A stretch of DNA of 64,000 nucleotides from Adiantum capillus-veneris (GCA_014529385.2 CM043947.1:117538087-117602086); one strand, 5' to 3'. Shown: positions 15,888 through 25,172, counted from the first letter of the stretch. The notes: generated from the letters alone by a model not told the origin. Made by a program: numbers and translations.

Positions 15888-17651
15888 CTAGTTGGTAATA
15901 GGTGAGGATTTTTGCCAGTAGTTTTCTATTACCCTAGGTGCCTCGTCAAGTTGCAAGGGTGGTAAGGTACTCTCCCAGGATCGAACTTGAAGTGGTTCAT
16001 TAGGTGATTCTTGAACACTGGGAGGTGTGGATTCTTTTGTAGCTTCATGGAGGTCCACTACTATAGATGGAGGCTGTGTAGAAGCTTTTACCTCTATGGA
16101 TGTATTACATGAGGAGCTAGAATCTTCATGGGACTCCCCCCTTCCTGAGCTAGGTGGAACAAATCGTTCTTTCTTTGGTACCCAAACTAGCTCTAGAACG
16201 GGTGTATAACATTCCATGATTTTTTCCTTTCCGCGATTTTCAATTTGTTTTGGAGCCACAGGATTGGGTTTACATGGGCCAGGTGACAGGTAAGAGCACA
16301 ATCTACGTTTTGGCACCCAGATTTGATCATTTCCTTGATAGTAGCCTTGGGCTTCCAATAGTCGTTTAGGGATCCATCGTAACATTTTCTTACTTTTCTT
16401 GGAGCGAGTGGTACGTTTCTTACAAGGCTTCTGTTTTTTAGCACTAGTTATGGTCACTAAAGAAGCTTTAGGGACCCACTTGTATGTTTTCTTTGTTACC
16501 TTAGGATGAGTCTTGTCAGAAGCGATATGCATTGCTTGTAGCATATTTAAGGGTATAGGCATTTCATCCCCCTCAGGTGTTACCCAGGTCGTCCCCCTAT
16601 TTCCCCAAGTGTCTATGGTTGATGCTAGGTGGACCCAATCCACATTGTCTGATTCCGTCATACCCGGTAACACATCCATGTAAGGAGAATCTTGGCCAAT
16701 GTCTGTATCCTTCTTACAAGTGTAACAATATTGTAGTGGGGCCGAGTGAACCGTGGTGTCAGAGCGATGATCAATAATGGTTTTACTCCCTAAGGGGTGT
16801 ACCTTACCAGTCACCAAATCCACTCTAAGGACAGAGTCTTGGAATTGCAAATAGACATGATTTTTAGACCAATCGTGAACCATTTGTGCTTCCCTCATGA
16901 ATGGTCGTCCTAAAATCATTTCATATGACATAAGGTGTTTAGAGAAATCCATTACAATGAACGTATGTCGTACCTTGTGTCCTAGAACTTTGATCTTAAG
17001 ATCCTTGAGCATCCCCATAGGTTTGGCTATGGTACCATTTGCCATCTTTACCACAATGTTAGTAACACTGAGGCGGGGTTTTCCCATGGATTCCCAACAA
17101 TCTTTTGTAACGATGCTAACTCCCGCACCACCATCAAGAATTCCCTTTATAGTTAATCCCTTGGTAGTGATGGGTAGGGTCGCATTAGACTCCTCGCCTT
17201 CAAAATAATGCCCTAATTCGTTAATGGGTACCTCGATCACAGACTCGTGTCCATCTAAGTCAAGTGATTGCACATGATTTTCCTCATCAATCATAATCGA
17301 GTCAGGCCTATTTGGTTGCGCAAACTGCGGTAATCCCGTTCGTAGCTCTCCGTTAAGGAATGCTCGAAGTGCAAGGAATAACTCAGGATCTCCATACAGC
17401 TTTGCTATGATCATGGTTCGGACCTCAGAAGACATGAAGTCCACTAGTTTGGCAACATTCATTGGTGTTTTGCAGGGTGTAGGTCCTTGACTAGGAACTG
17501 GTGAGGATGGAATCTCATATTCCTCAATGGGATCAGGTATTCCTTCGTTAAACATCCTTTCCAACAAGAAGGGTGTATGCTCACTTTCTGATGTCCTGTC
17601 CTCACTCCCTTCTTGGATGATACTAGATATGGCTAACGGTCTATGGTTCAT
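15888..17651 (-). CDS. retrotransposon aspartic protease ORF with W-P-K repeat tail
   Basis: 587 codons, intact. The start ATG overlaps the gag stop as ATGA, so reinitiation or a frameshift could link the two. Residues about 165-270 form a retropepsin-like domain: active site ILDGGAGVSIV (D-G-G rather than the usual D-S/T-G) and a later MILGRPFM flap/ILG motif. It would cut the gag polyprotein in the particle. The following region has two cysteines (CYTCKKD), then four W-[VI]-P-K motifs (YKWVPK, LRWIPK, QIWVPK, LVWVPK) amid lysine-rich sequence, and ends without RT. Compared with the two related copies, about 0.5 kb is missing between gag and this ORF, which put protease in a different frame. 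Product identity is inferred from motifs. Confidence 0.85.
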   Translation of the reverse strand: MNHRPLAISSIIQEGSEDRTSESEHTPFLLERMFNEGIPDPIEEYEIPSSPVPSQGPTPCKTPMNVAKLVDFMSSEVRTMIIAKLYGDPELFLALRAFLNGELRTGLPQFAQPNRPDSIMIDEENHVQSLDLDGHESVIEVPINELGHYFEGEESNATLPITTKGLTIKGILDGGAGVSIVTKDCWESMGKPRLSVTNIVVKMANGTIAKPMGMLKDLKIKVLGHKVRHTFIVMDFSKHLMSYEMILGRPFMREAQMVHDWSKNHVYLQFQDSVLRVDLVTGKVHPLGSKTIIDHRSDTTVHSAPLQYCYTCKKDTDIGQDSPYMDVLPGMTESDNVDWVHLASTIDTWGNRGTTWVTPEGDEMPIPLNMLQAMHIASDKTHPKVTKKTYKWVPKASLVTITSAKKQKPCKKRTTRSKKSKKMLRWIPKRLLEAQGYYQGNDQIWVPKRRLCSYLSPGPCKPNPVAPKQIENRGKEKIMECYTPVLELVWVPKKERFVPPSSGRGESHEDSSSSCNTSIEVKASTQPPSIVVDLHEATKESTPPSVQESPNEPLQVRSWESTLPPLQLDEAPRVIENYWQKSSPITN

Positions 17652-20569
17652 GTGGGGTGGATGAACTTGCGTGGGATAACTGACGCGGTATCTCTCTCTT
17701 CGAGGATATGTCCTGGCCCTTGAAGCATGGACCGTGTAATCGCATAAGCGGGTGCGACGGGTGGTATTGGCGACGTCACACTAGCAATTTCGACCAAATT
17801 CAGGGGTGTGATTTTAGGCGCATTTGGGTTATAGGGGCATTGGGCAATCAAGTGATCTATGCCACAACGATTACATGTGAGTATTGGCATTGCAGACGTG
17901 CTCCCTTGATTCACTTGCATCTGTGCAGCATTCTTTTGCAGCCTAATAGGGCACTCCGCTACTCGATGTGGTCCACCACACTCGTAGCATTGAAGAGGTG
18001 GCCTCCTAGCCTGGGTGTTGATATTTTGACCTCTGGATGCGAGAGCAGCAGCTTGATAAACCGGCTTGACTTGTCCCCAACAATCTTCCATGTAGTATAT
18101 AGGACATTCTTCCAATGTATCAAGTCCATAGGCAATACTAGTGTCTATTTCCTCCTCACAACCATCTGCATAAGCATTTGATGGCTTGCAACCCACTTGG
18201 TTCATAGGGGCGACTCTTGGATGCGGGGGCTGCAAAACTAGCACAGGAGGTGGTAGCGGTGTAGCTTGTACAACATTTTGAGATCTAGGGACCATGTGTT
18301 GCGGTAGTTGCTCAACAGGTGGAGTAGGCATCAATACAGGAGGTCGAGGCGCATCCGTCCAGGCTACAGGTGGTCTATTTGCCATCATACGTTTGATCAT
18401 TAAACAATCCTTAGCTTGGTGACCATACCTACCACATGCGTTGCAAGTTCCATTAAATTTTACTCTAAACGTAGGGCACTCACTAGTGCTATGTGGACCT
18501 AAGCAAATGGAACACCATTGTTGCTCCCTTCTTGGATACATGTGACTATTTTGAGGGGGTCGATTATCCTTAAGAGACTCTTGGATTGCCTTGGTGAGGT
18601 CTGTCAAGAATGTCTCAAATACCTTTGGCTCATTGGAAATGGGCTTTGCAGTCATGGGTTCATACTCAATGGCTTGTGAGCTAGTGGATCTCGTGTCGGT
18701 AGACACCCTCATGCCTGCTATCATCAAGTTGTCCTCTAATTGGATTGCATTGGCAGTGACATCTTCCCAGGTTGTGATACCTCTAATCACTAGTCCATTA
18801 TAGATTCCTTCATTCCTCAACCCTCGAATGAATCGATCAAGCAGTTGGTTATTGTTGAAGCGCTCATTTACAGGGCAACGAGAGTTTAAGTGCTTTAGAC
18901 GACTAATGAAGTCCCTTACTGACTCTCCTTCCTTACGTTCGGCCTTCTGTAGCTGAGATGCTACACCCCAAAGCACACCTTCTCGTATGTACTCCTTTAG
19001 AAACAACCTTCGAAGGGTAGGGTAGATTGTTTTCTCGTCCATCCTTAGGGTCCTATACCAATCTCCACCCTTCCCACTTAATGTCAAGCTTAAGGCATTG
19101 CACTTATGTAGTTCGTTGCGTTCCCCTAAGGAATCACATACTTGTTCAAACACTTCAATGTGTTTCCTAGCATCTTCGTCCCCATTGAATTTTTGCGTGA
19201 GTTTGGCAATTTGTACTGCCTTACTTCTAGGCTCTCTATCAGATGCATGACGCATATTTTCCGCAATAGATCGACCTATGGTTTGAGCAAACTCTGCCAA
19301 GTCACCTATGTGAGGAGGTAGCGCCGGTGGAGGTACTCTTGGAATCATATGTGGGAGAGGAACGGGTACCGGTCTTGGCATATGTGTAGATGATGCAGGA
19401 TATGGAACATAACCGGGCATAGGTCCACTCGGATAAGAGCTAGGGAGCGGCACTCGAGGAGCATAAGCAAGTGGTACAATTGGAGGTGTGGGGGCCATGA
19501 GTGCATAAGGGGCTAGAGGCACATACGGTCGAGGCCCCATATTAGGTACTACAACACTAGGTAGTGGCACTGCGCTAACCGTAGATGTCATCGGTACATT
19601 CTCTGTCAGGCTTATCCCTGGAGTGAGCACTGTGTTTTCCTTGATAGAGGGTTGAGCCAAGTTAGGGAAGCTAAAGTTTTCGCTCAGAGGCTCAGATTGC
19701 ATAGAGACCCCAGGTGAAATGACGTAAGATGGGTCCATGGGACTCATTAGAGGAGTCTCCATTTGTGATAGAGTAGGCTGTTGAGCCTTGCTCGTATCCA
19801 GAAATCTCATGGGGCCAGTTGAGAGTATATTTACCCCTCGGTTTTGCCTTTCTGATTGAATAATGCCATTGATAACATTACAGATCATTTTCTGTTGATC
19901 TTCGATGCTCGTGGCACTAGAGGTGGATTGTACAATCTCTATCCATCCTACATGGTAGGCGTGGCCAGAGTGTAGATCCGTCAACACCTCAGTGTGGAGG
20001 TCGTATGTCCAATGATCATTAATGAACAATCCTTCTAGAGTCGACGTGTTAACGATTTCTTTTGAGGTAGAAGCAATGTTGCTCCCTGTGGTTTTACTTG
20101 TCACCAACGGTACTCTAGAGGGAACTTCTGAAGGAGGCAGCTCAACAGGGCCTTCTTGGTAAGAAGTTGGCAGGATATCCACATGGACACTCTTTGGGGG
20201 TGTGGGGTCCACGTGCGATGTGAAAGGAGAGTCCACTTCCCCACCCCCTTCGTGTGCTTCATTTGCATCAGGTTCCGAGCGAGTAGCTCTACCTAATGTT
20301 TCCATGAAACGGCTAAACATACTAGTACTAGGCTGTGGAGCTTCGGGAGGTGCATGGCCTTCTCTCTCAGTGTTTTGGGTAGGGTATGCTTCCATGATTT
20401 CTGAGTCGGAGGAGGAATCACTAGCGGCTATTTTAGGGTCTTGGGTGGTGCTACCTTGTGTCCCCGCTGAGGGTCTAGAGCTTATCGTGGATGGGTAATG
20501 GGTGTCCGTATGAACAGAGGCACCCTCAATATGCTCGTGTTCTAGCACCCGCCCAGAGCGTAAGTGCAT
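17648..20569 (-). CDS. retrotransposon gag polyprotein, four zinc knuckles
   Basis: 973 codons, intact; the start MHLRSGRVLEHE is matched by the outer copy (MHLCSHCVLETE), which supports it. Residues about 1-330 are low-complexity and acidic/serine-rich, about 330-430 are proline-rich, and about 450-610 hold the Ty3/Gypsy-type gag core (GDWYRTLR, LFLKEY, ESVRDFISRLKHL). Four zinc knuckles follow: CSICLGPHSTSEC, CNACGRYGHQAKDC, CYECGGPHRVAEC and CNRCGIDHLIAQC; only the second has classic C-x2-C-x4-H-x4-C spacing. The protein should assemble the virus-like particle and bind element RNA. It ends at a TGA that overlaps the next ATG, after a short out-of-frame tail produced by a deletion. Confidence 0.92.
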   Translation of the reverse strand: MHLRSGRVLEHEHIEGASVHTDTHYPSTISSRPSAGTQGSTTQDPKIAASDSSSDSEIMEAYPTQNTEREGHAPPEAPQPSTSMFSRFMETLGRATRSEPDANEAHEGGGEVDSPFTSHVDPTPPKSVHVDILPTSYQEGPVELPPSEVPSRVPLVTSKTTGSNIASTSKEIVNTSTLEGLFINDHWTYDLHTEVLTDLHSGHAYHVGWIEIVQSTSSATSIEDQQKMICNVINGIIQSERQNRGVNILSTGPMRFLDTSKAQQPTLSQMETPLMSPMDPSYVISPGVSMQSEPLSENFSFPNLAQPSIKENTVLTPGISLTENVPMTSTVSAVPLPSVVVPNMGPRPYVPLAPYALMAPTPPIVPLAYAPRVPLPSSYPSGPMPGYVPYPASSTHMPRPVPVPLPHMIPRVPPPALPPHIGDLAEFAQTIGRSIAENMRHASDREPRSKAVQIAKLTQKFNGDEDARKHIEVFEQVCDSLGERNELHKCNALSLTLSGKGGDWYRTLRMDEKTIYPTLRRLFLKEYIREGVLWGVASQLQKAERKEGESVRDFISRLKHLNSRCPVNERFNNNQLLDRFIRGLRNEGIYNGLVIRGITTWEDVTANAIQLEDNLMIAGMRVSTDTRSTSSQAIEYEPMTAKPISNEPKVFETFLTDLTKAIQESLKDNRPPQNSHMYPRREQQWCSICLGPHSTSECPTFRVKFNGTCNACGRYGHQAKDCLMIKRMMANRPPVAWTDAPRPPVLMPTPPVEQLPQHMVPRSQNVVQATPLPPPVLVLQPPHPRVAPMNQVGCKPSNAYADGCEEEIDTSIAYGLDTLEECPIYYMEDCWGQVKPVYQAAALASRGQNINTQARRPPLQCYECGGPHRVAECPIRLQKNAAQMQVNQGSTSAMPILTCNRCGIDHLIAQCPYNPNAPKITPLNLVEIASVTSPIPPVAPAYAITRSMLQGPGHILEERDTASVIPRKFIHPT

Positions 20570-20687
20570 GTGCTTTTGATACCCTAAGGTGTCAAAAAGC
20601 TGCTCTAGGAGGCCTTGTGACTAGTTTTTAGCGTGTTTTTTGTTTGTTTTTTTGCTAGATTTTTTAGAGCGTGTCGTGGAATGGGCC

Positions 20688-20733
20688 GTGTGATAGCTCA
20701 AAACGAGCGTATCGGTCAGAGGGTCGTGCCGTG
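20688..20733 (-). promoter_or_regulatory. conserved leader motif with small hairpin
   Basis: Plus strand GTGTGATAGCTCAAAACGAG followed by CGTATC and CAGAGGGTCG. The same motif lies at 23824-23859 in the outer element, about 120 nt before gag in both. In the outer copy GCTCG-AAA-CGAGC is a perfect stem. It may be a packaging or translation signal; the role is inferred. Confidence 0.5.
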
Positions 20734-21107
20734 CTTTACAGTCCTCCGTTTGGTCACTCTATGCCCTCGGAATCCCTAAAACTGTCAATTTCCAGTAGGG
20801 AACTAGGCCCAAACTAGAAAGTCTAAGGGTACAAGTGGGAAGAGAAAGGAGGAGAGTGGAGGACTTGTCCCACATGCTCTCATTCTCTCTTGAGGGAGTA
20901 GGGTATATATATAAGAGTGAGTCTAGTATATATCATAAGACTGAGGACTGAGGCCTGGGCCTGGGCTCGGGCTAGGGCTCGGGGAAATGATCCCGATCTA
21001 TCTTTTATACAAACCAACCCGTCCGTTTTAAGAGTCACGTTTTTTATTTTCGAAAAATTTCGCCGCCGCTCACTCGCGTTTTTATTTTTCGACTTTTTTT
21101 TTAAAAA

Positions 21108-21390
21108 AAATGTCATGCAGAAAATTGCAGAAATTGAAAACGCAGAAATTGAAAATTGCAGAAATTGAAAACGCCGAACTTGAAAATGCAGAAATTGCAG
21201 AAAATTGAAAAAACGCAGAAATGCAGAAAATTGCAGAAATTGAAAACGTCGAACTTGAAAATGCAGAAATTGCAGAAAATTGAAAAAACGCAGAAATGCA
21301 GAAAATTGCAGAAATTGAAAACGCCGAACTTGAAAATGCAGAAATTGCAGAAATTGAAAAAACGCAGACAAACGCAGAAATTGAAACTTG
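21108..21390 (-). repeat. 75-bp minisatellite in the inner leader
   Basis: About three copies of a 75-bp unit, itself built from GCAGAAATTGAAAA-type subunits. Because the period is a multiple of three and lacks stops, several frames are open; these are not taken as genes. It lies between primer site and gag. Confidence 0.9.
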
Positions 21391-21512
21391 ACAGCAAATG
21401 GAAAAAACGCAAAAAACAGAAATCTCCACGCACTCCTTCCCTGCCTTTTCTATGATAGAAATTGCACCACAAGGAAGCGTAAAGTGCTAACCGAGCTTAG
21501 TGTAGGGCATAT

Positions 21513-21529
21513 CCCCGGCAGCGGCGCCA
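21513..21529 (-). promoter_or_regulatory. primer binding site of inner element
   Basis: The minus strand reads TGGCGCCGCTGCCGGGG four T's inside the 5' LTR, close to the TGGCGCCGTTGCCGGGG primer site of many plant Ty3/Gypsy elements (usually assigned to Asp tRNA). Confidence 0.88.
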
Positions 21530-21533
21530 AAAA

Positions 21534-21784
21534 TGTGCGCTCCTTGCCGCACTGTCGAAGCAAGGGACTTGCCAATACACCGTATGCGAGCCACAAACGG
21601 CTCCGAGCACACAACAAGCCTAAACTAGCAAGCTCAAGAAAACAAAGGGTGTGTCACTCACCGCTCTACGCTCGCCTTCGTGGTGGATTCCTCGCCGCGA
21701 TGAAGAAGAAGCTGCAGTCGTGCCGCGCTCAACCGCTTCGCCGCCGTCGTGCCTTCGTAATGCTCGATCGCACACACACTCTCC

Positions 21785-21818
<34 letters not shown>

Positions 21819-22112
21819 AGGAGGTGAAGAAGAAGAAGATGGAGATGGAGCAAGAGCACTCTTCAATTGCACAAATGAGAGAATGAGTAAAAATTAGGCT
21901 TAGTTGGCTTTTATAGGAGCTCACCCCATTCACACTTGGGCGCCCATGCTTAGCCAACTAATCCCTTGAATGTCCCAGTTAAAGTGCGCCTCTCATCGGC
22001 GATCACTCTACCTTTCCCTATTGGTCCGACAAGCCCGGTACCTGACTCTAAATAATACATAATACACGTCCATCGTAGGCGATAGGGTGTCCGTGTGCCG
22101 TGAGGGTTAACA
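21534..22112 (-). repeat. 5' LTR of inner element
   Basis: 579 bp, paired with 13645-14225. The right end abuts the target duplication CAGTG at 22113-22117. Confidence 0.95.
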
Positions 22113-23698
22113 CAGTGTAATTATCCTCCAGTTGGATCGCATTGGTGGTGACTGCTTCCCAAGTGGTGATACCTCTAATGACTAAGCCATTGTAGATATC
22201 CTCATGTCGTAACCCCCTAATGAATCTATCAAGCAATTGATTATTATTGAAGCGTTCATTTGGATCACAATGAGAATTCAAATGCTTCAAGCGACTAATA
22301 CAGTCTCTCACCAACTCTCCTTCCTCTTGTTGGGCTTTCTGGAGCTGAGAGGCTACACCTCAAAGCACTCCCTCTCGTATGTATTCTTTCAAGAACAGTC
22401 TCCTAAGAGTAGGGTAAATCGTTTTTTCTTCCACCCTTAAGGTTCTATAACAATCCCCTGCCTTCCCACTTAAGGTTAGGCTTAAAGCATTACTCTTATG
22501 CAGCTCATTGTGTTCTCCTAGAGAATCGCATATTTGTTCAAACACTTCGATATGCTTTCTCACATCCCCGTCTCCACTAAATTTTTGTGTGATCTTGGCT
22601 ATTTGTATTGCCTTACTTCTAGGCTCTCTATCAGGCGTGTTACGCATCTTCTCAAAAATAGATCGACCAATAGCTTGAGCAAATGTTGCCAAGTCACCTA
22701 AGTGAGCAGGCACCGTGGGTGCAGGCGCTCTAGAGACTACATATGGAGTAGGTATTGGCATTGGGCTTGGCACATAGGAAACCCTTGGGTTCCACGTTGG
22801 GTACGATGTTGTGCCATGTGGTCGCCCAAAGTTCATATGTGTGGCCCTAGGCATAGCAGACGTCGGATATGACATGCTAATGCTAGCCAATATGGTCCCA
22901 TGGAAATAAGATCTTGGGTGTTGTGGTTGTGGAGCATAGGTAGTTGAAACAATGGGAGGGGTAGGGACTACATGAGTGCGATGACCCATAGGTGCATACA
23001 ATTGGTACACACTTGTAGGTACTGTTGCATGCATTGAGCTACCGTGTAGTGGTGCTTTACTAACAAATGAGGTCCATGGTGTGTTTCTTGGCATGCCCAT
23101 CATTGGGGTAGGCATGGTAGCCGTGGTGTCATCAAGGGAAAGATGAGCTAGACTTGGAAAGGTAAAGCTATCACTTGTGGACTCAGATTGCACTGAGACC
23201 ACTGGCGAAACAACATATGGAGGATCCATCGGACTTACCGAGGGAATCTCCATTTGTGATAAGGTCAGTTGTTTAGCCTTTCCTGTATCCAAGAATCTCA
23301 TGAGACCCGTTGAAGGCATGTTGATTCCCTTGTTCTGTCTCTCTAACTCAATGACCCTATGGATGACCTCACAAACTCTTTGTTGTTGATCCTCCACACT
23401 AGTAGCACCCATTGTGGATTGTAGGACATCTAACCAACCCACGTGATAGGTGTGACCTCTGTATAGGTCGGTTAGTGTTTTCGTTTCTTGAGCTATTGGG
23501 ATTAGGCATTGGGAAACCGTCCATGACGTCGTAGTTAGAGGAAGAGTCACTAGTCGCTATGTTCAGGTCTTGGTTTGTACTACCTTGGGTCCCCACCGAA
23601 TGCCCGGAACCTAAGGTAGGTGGATATTGAGAACTCGTGTAAGTCGAAATTCTCTCTAGTTGTTCCGTCTCTAGCACACAATGAGAGCACAAATGCAT
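22113..23698 (-). pseudogene. outer element: gag N-terminal half
   Basis: Upstream half of the outer gag, interrupted at 22113 by the inner insertion. It begins MHLCSHCVLETE like the inner gag. A deletion near 23490-23540 removes over 100 residues relative to the inner copy and shifts the frame; a TGA in the segment 22314-22360 replaces a tryptophan codon (inner GVLWGVAS). The core gag domain is clear (KHIEVFEQICDSLGE, TIYPTLRRLFLKEYIREG, RFIRGLRHEDIYNGL). The frame reaching the insertion site resumes in phase at 13639 on the other side, but about 190 residues including the first two zinc knuckles are missing there, so that deletion predates the insertion. Confidence 0.88.
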
Positions 23699-23823
23699 GT
23701 GCCTTTGACACCCTACAAGCGTCGGCGAATAACCTCGAAGGTTAACCGCTTACTTTTTTAGGCGTCCGTTTTCACTCATTTTTTTAATAATGATTTTTAA
23801 TGATAGGTTTTTTTTATTAAAGT

Positions 23824-23878
23824 GTGTGATAGCTCGAAACGAGCGTATCACTCAGAGGGTCGCGGTGTGCTTTACAGC
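23824..23878 (-). promoter_or_regulatory. conserved leader motif of outer element
   Basis: Counterpart of 20688-20733: GTGTGATAGCTCGAAACGAG, CGTATC, CAGAGGGTCG and the shared word TTTACAG. It is 126 nt upstream of the outer gag ATG, nearly the same spacing as in the inner element. Confidence 0.5.
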
Positions 23879-24100
23879 ACAACGTTCGGTCACCTGAAGC
23901 TCCGTTGGTCCTCAAAAAAGTCGATTTTTAGCTACATGTGAAGCTAAAATACGCAATTTTGAAGGGTGATTGAGGCCTGAGCCTGAGCGTGAGCTTGGGC
24001 TTGGGTCTGTGCTTAGGTCTGGGAGATATTCCTGATCCCGGTCCTACCTTTATTATTATTATTTTTTTCGGATAAGCTCGCCGCGGGTTGCGCGCGAGCA

Positions 24101-24344
24101 CACACACACACACTCTACCTACCTGCTTACAACTAATACACCTACCATTACACACTAACACACTTCATTAGCTCTGACAAATCTACTTCCTACTTACTAT
24201 ACTTTGCATTACATAGAACTAACACACACACACTCTACCTACCTGCTTACAACTAATACACCTACCATTACACTCTAACACACTTCATTAGCTCTGACAA
24301 ATCTACTTCCTACTTACTATACTTTGCATTACATAGAACTAACA
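24101..24344. repeat. 120-bp tandem duplication in the outer leader
   Basis: Two copies with a 120-bp period, almost identical (one is interrupted by CACACTAACAC, the other by CACTCTAACAC), each beginning with a short CA run. Located between primer site and gag, where the inner element carries an unrelated minisatellite. Confidence 0.93.
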
Positions 24345-24534
24345 ACCTTAATACTAACACCTTATCACAGAGAAAACACAGTACCTTTCAAAACTTCATT
24401 AACAAAGAAATACACAGTAGCAAAAACAAAATCCTTCTTCTCAACACACACACCTTCCTTCCCTACCTTTCCTACAATTGAAATTGCACCACAAAAGAAG
24501 CATAGAGTGCCATTCAAGCTTAGTGTATGGCATT

Positions 24535-24551
24535 CCTCGACAGCGGCGCCA
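24535..24551 (-). promoter_or_regulatory. primer binding site of outer element
   Basis: The minus strand reads TGGCGCCGCTGTCGAGG next to the 5' LTR, same position and core as in the inner element with a diverged 3' part. Confidence 0.82.
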
Positions 24552-24555
24552 AAAA

Positions 24556-24819
24556 TGTACGCGTGTGTCGCTCGTGTCAATGCAAGGAACTTGCCGATAC
24601 ACTGTGTGCAAGCCACAAATGGCTCCAAGCACGTAACTAACTTAAATTAGTAAGCTCAAAGATGGCGATGGTGTGTCACTCATCGCTCTACGCTTGCTGT
24701 CGTGGAGGATTCCTCATCGCGAAGAAGAAGGAGACGCCGCTACGCCACGCTCAACCGCTTCACCGCCGCCGTGCACTCGTCGCAATGCTCGATCGCACAC
24801 ACTCTCTCTCTCTCTCACG

Positions 24820-24882
<63 letters not shown>

Positions 24883-25172
24883 GGAGATGAAGAAGAAGAA
24901 GATGAAGATGGAGCAAGAGCACTCTTCAATTGCACAAATGAGAGAATGAGTGAATTTTAGGTTTAGTTGACTTTTATATGAGCTCGCCCCATTCACACTT
25001 GGTCGCCCATGCTTGGCCAACTAATCTCTTGAATGTTCCAGTTAGAGTGCACCTCTCATCGGCGATCACTCTTACCCTTTTCATATTGGATTGTGAAGCC
25101 CGGTACCTGACTCTACCAAATAAATAATACTACGCCTGTTGTAGGTGATAGGAATGTGCGTGAGGGTTAACA
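24556..25172 (-). repeat. 5' LTR of outer element
   Basis: 617 bp; plus strand starts TGTACGCGTG and ends GGGTTAACA. Its CT/CA microsatellite is longest here (24802-24882). The target duplication GTTTT follows at 25173. Confidence 0.93.

Larger units (their letters stand above)
13645..22112 (-). mobile_element. inner young gag-protease LTR element, no RT/integrase
   Basis: Complete 8.47-kb element with LTRs 13645-14225 and 21534-22112 differing by about five substitutions, all transitions (about 0.9%), plus microsatellite length. Target duplication CAGTG is perfect (13640-13644, 22113-22117). Order on the minus strand: 5' LTR, primer site, 0.95-kb leader with a minisatellite, gag ORF (973 codons), protease ORF (587 codons) overlapping it by four bases, 1.6-kb noncoding tail, purine tract, 3' LTR. 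Both ORFs are intact, yet no RT, RNase H or integrase is encoded, so it must have been mobilised by enzymes supplied elsewhere. Confidence 0.95.
8891..25172 (-). mobile_element. outer gag-protease LTR element, split by a nested relative
   Basis: Two LTRs (8891-9497, 24556-25172) and a perfect 5-bp target duplication GTTTT (8886-8890, 25173-25177) define the element. Without the nested 8.47-kb insertion and its duplicated 5 bp it is about 7.8 kb. Order on the minus strand: 5' LTR, primer site, leader with a 120-bp tandem duplication, gag, protease, about 1.6 kb of noncoding sequence, purine tract, 3' LTR. No RT or integrase is present. The LTRs differ at roughly 7% of sites by eye, so it is clearly older than the element inside it. 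Confidence 0.92.

Noticed and set aside
20880-21371. 163-codon minus-strand frame rich in phenylalanine and leucine
   Set aside because: It is the translation of the 75-bp leader minisatellite; the repeat length is a multiple of three, so several frames stay open without being coding.
24101-24344. CRISPR-like direct repeats
   Set aside because: Only two copies of a 120-bp unit in a retroelement leader; no spacers, and the DNA is plant nuclear.
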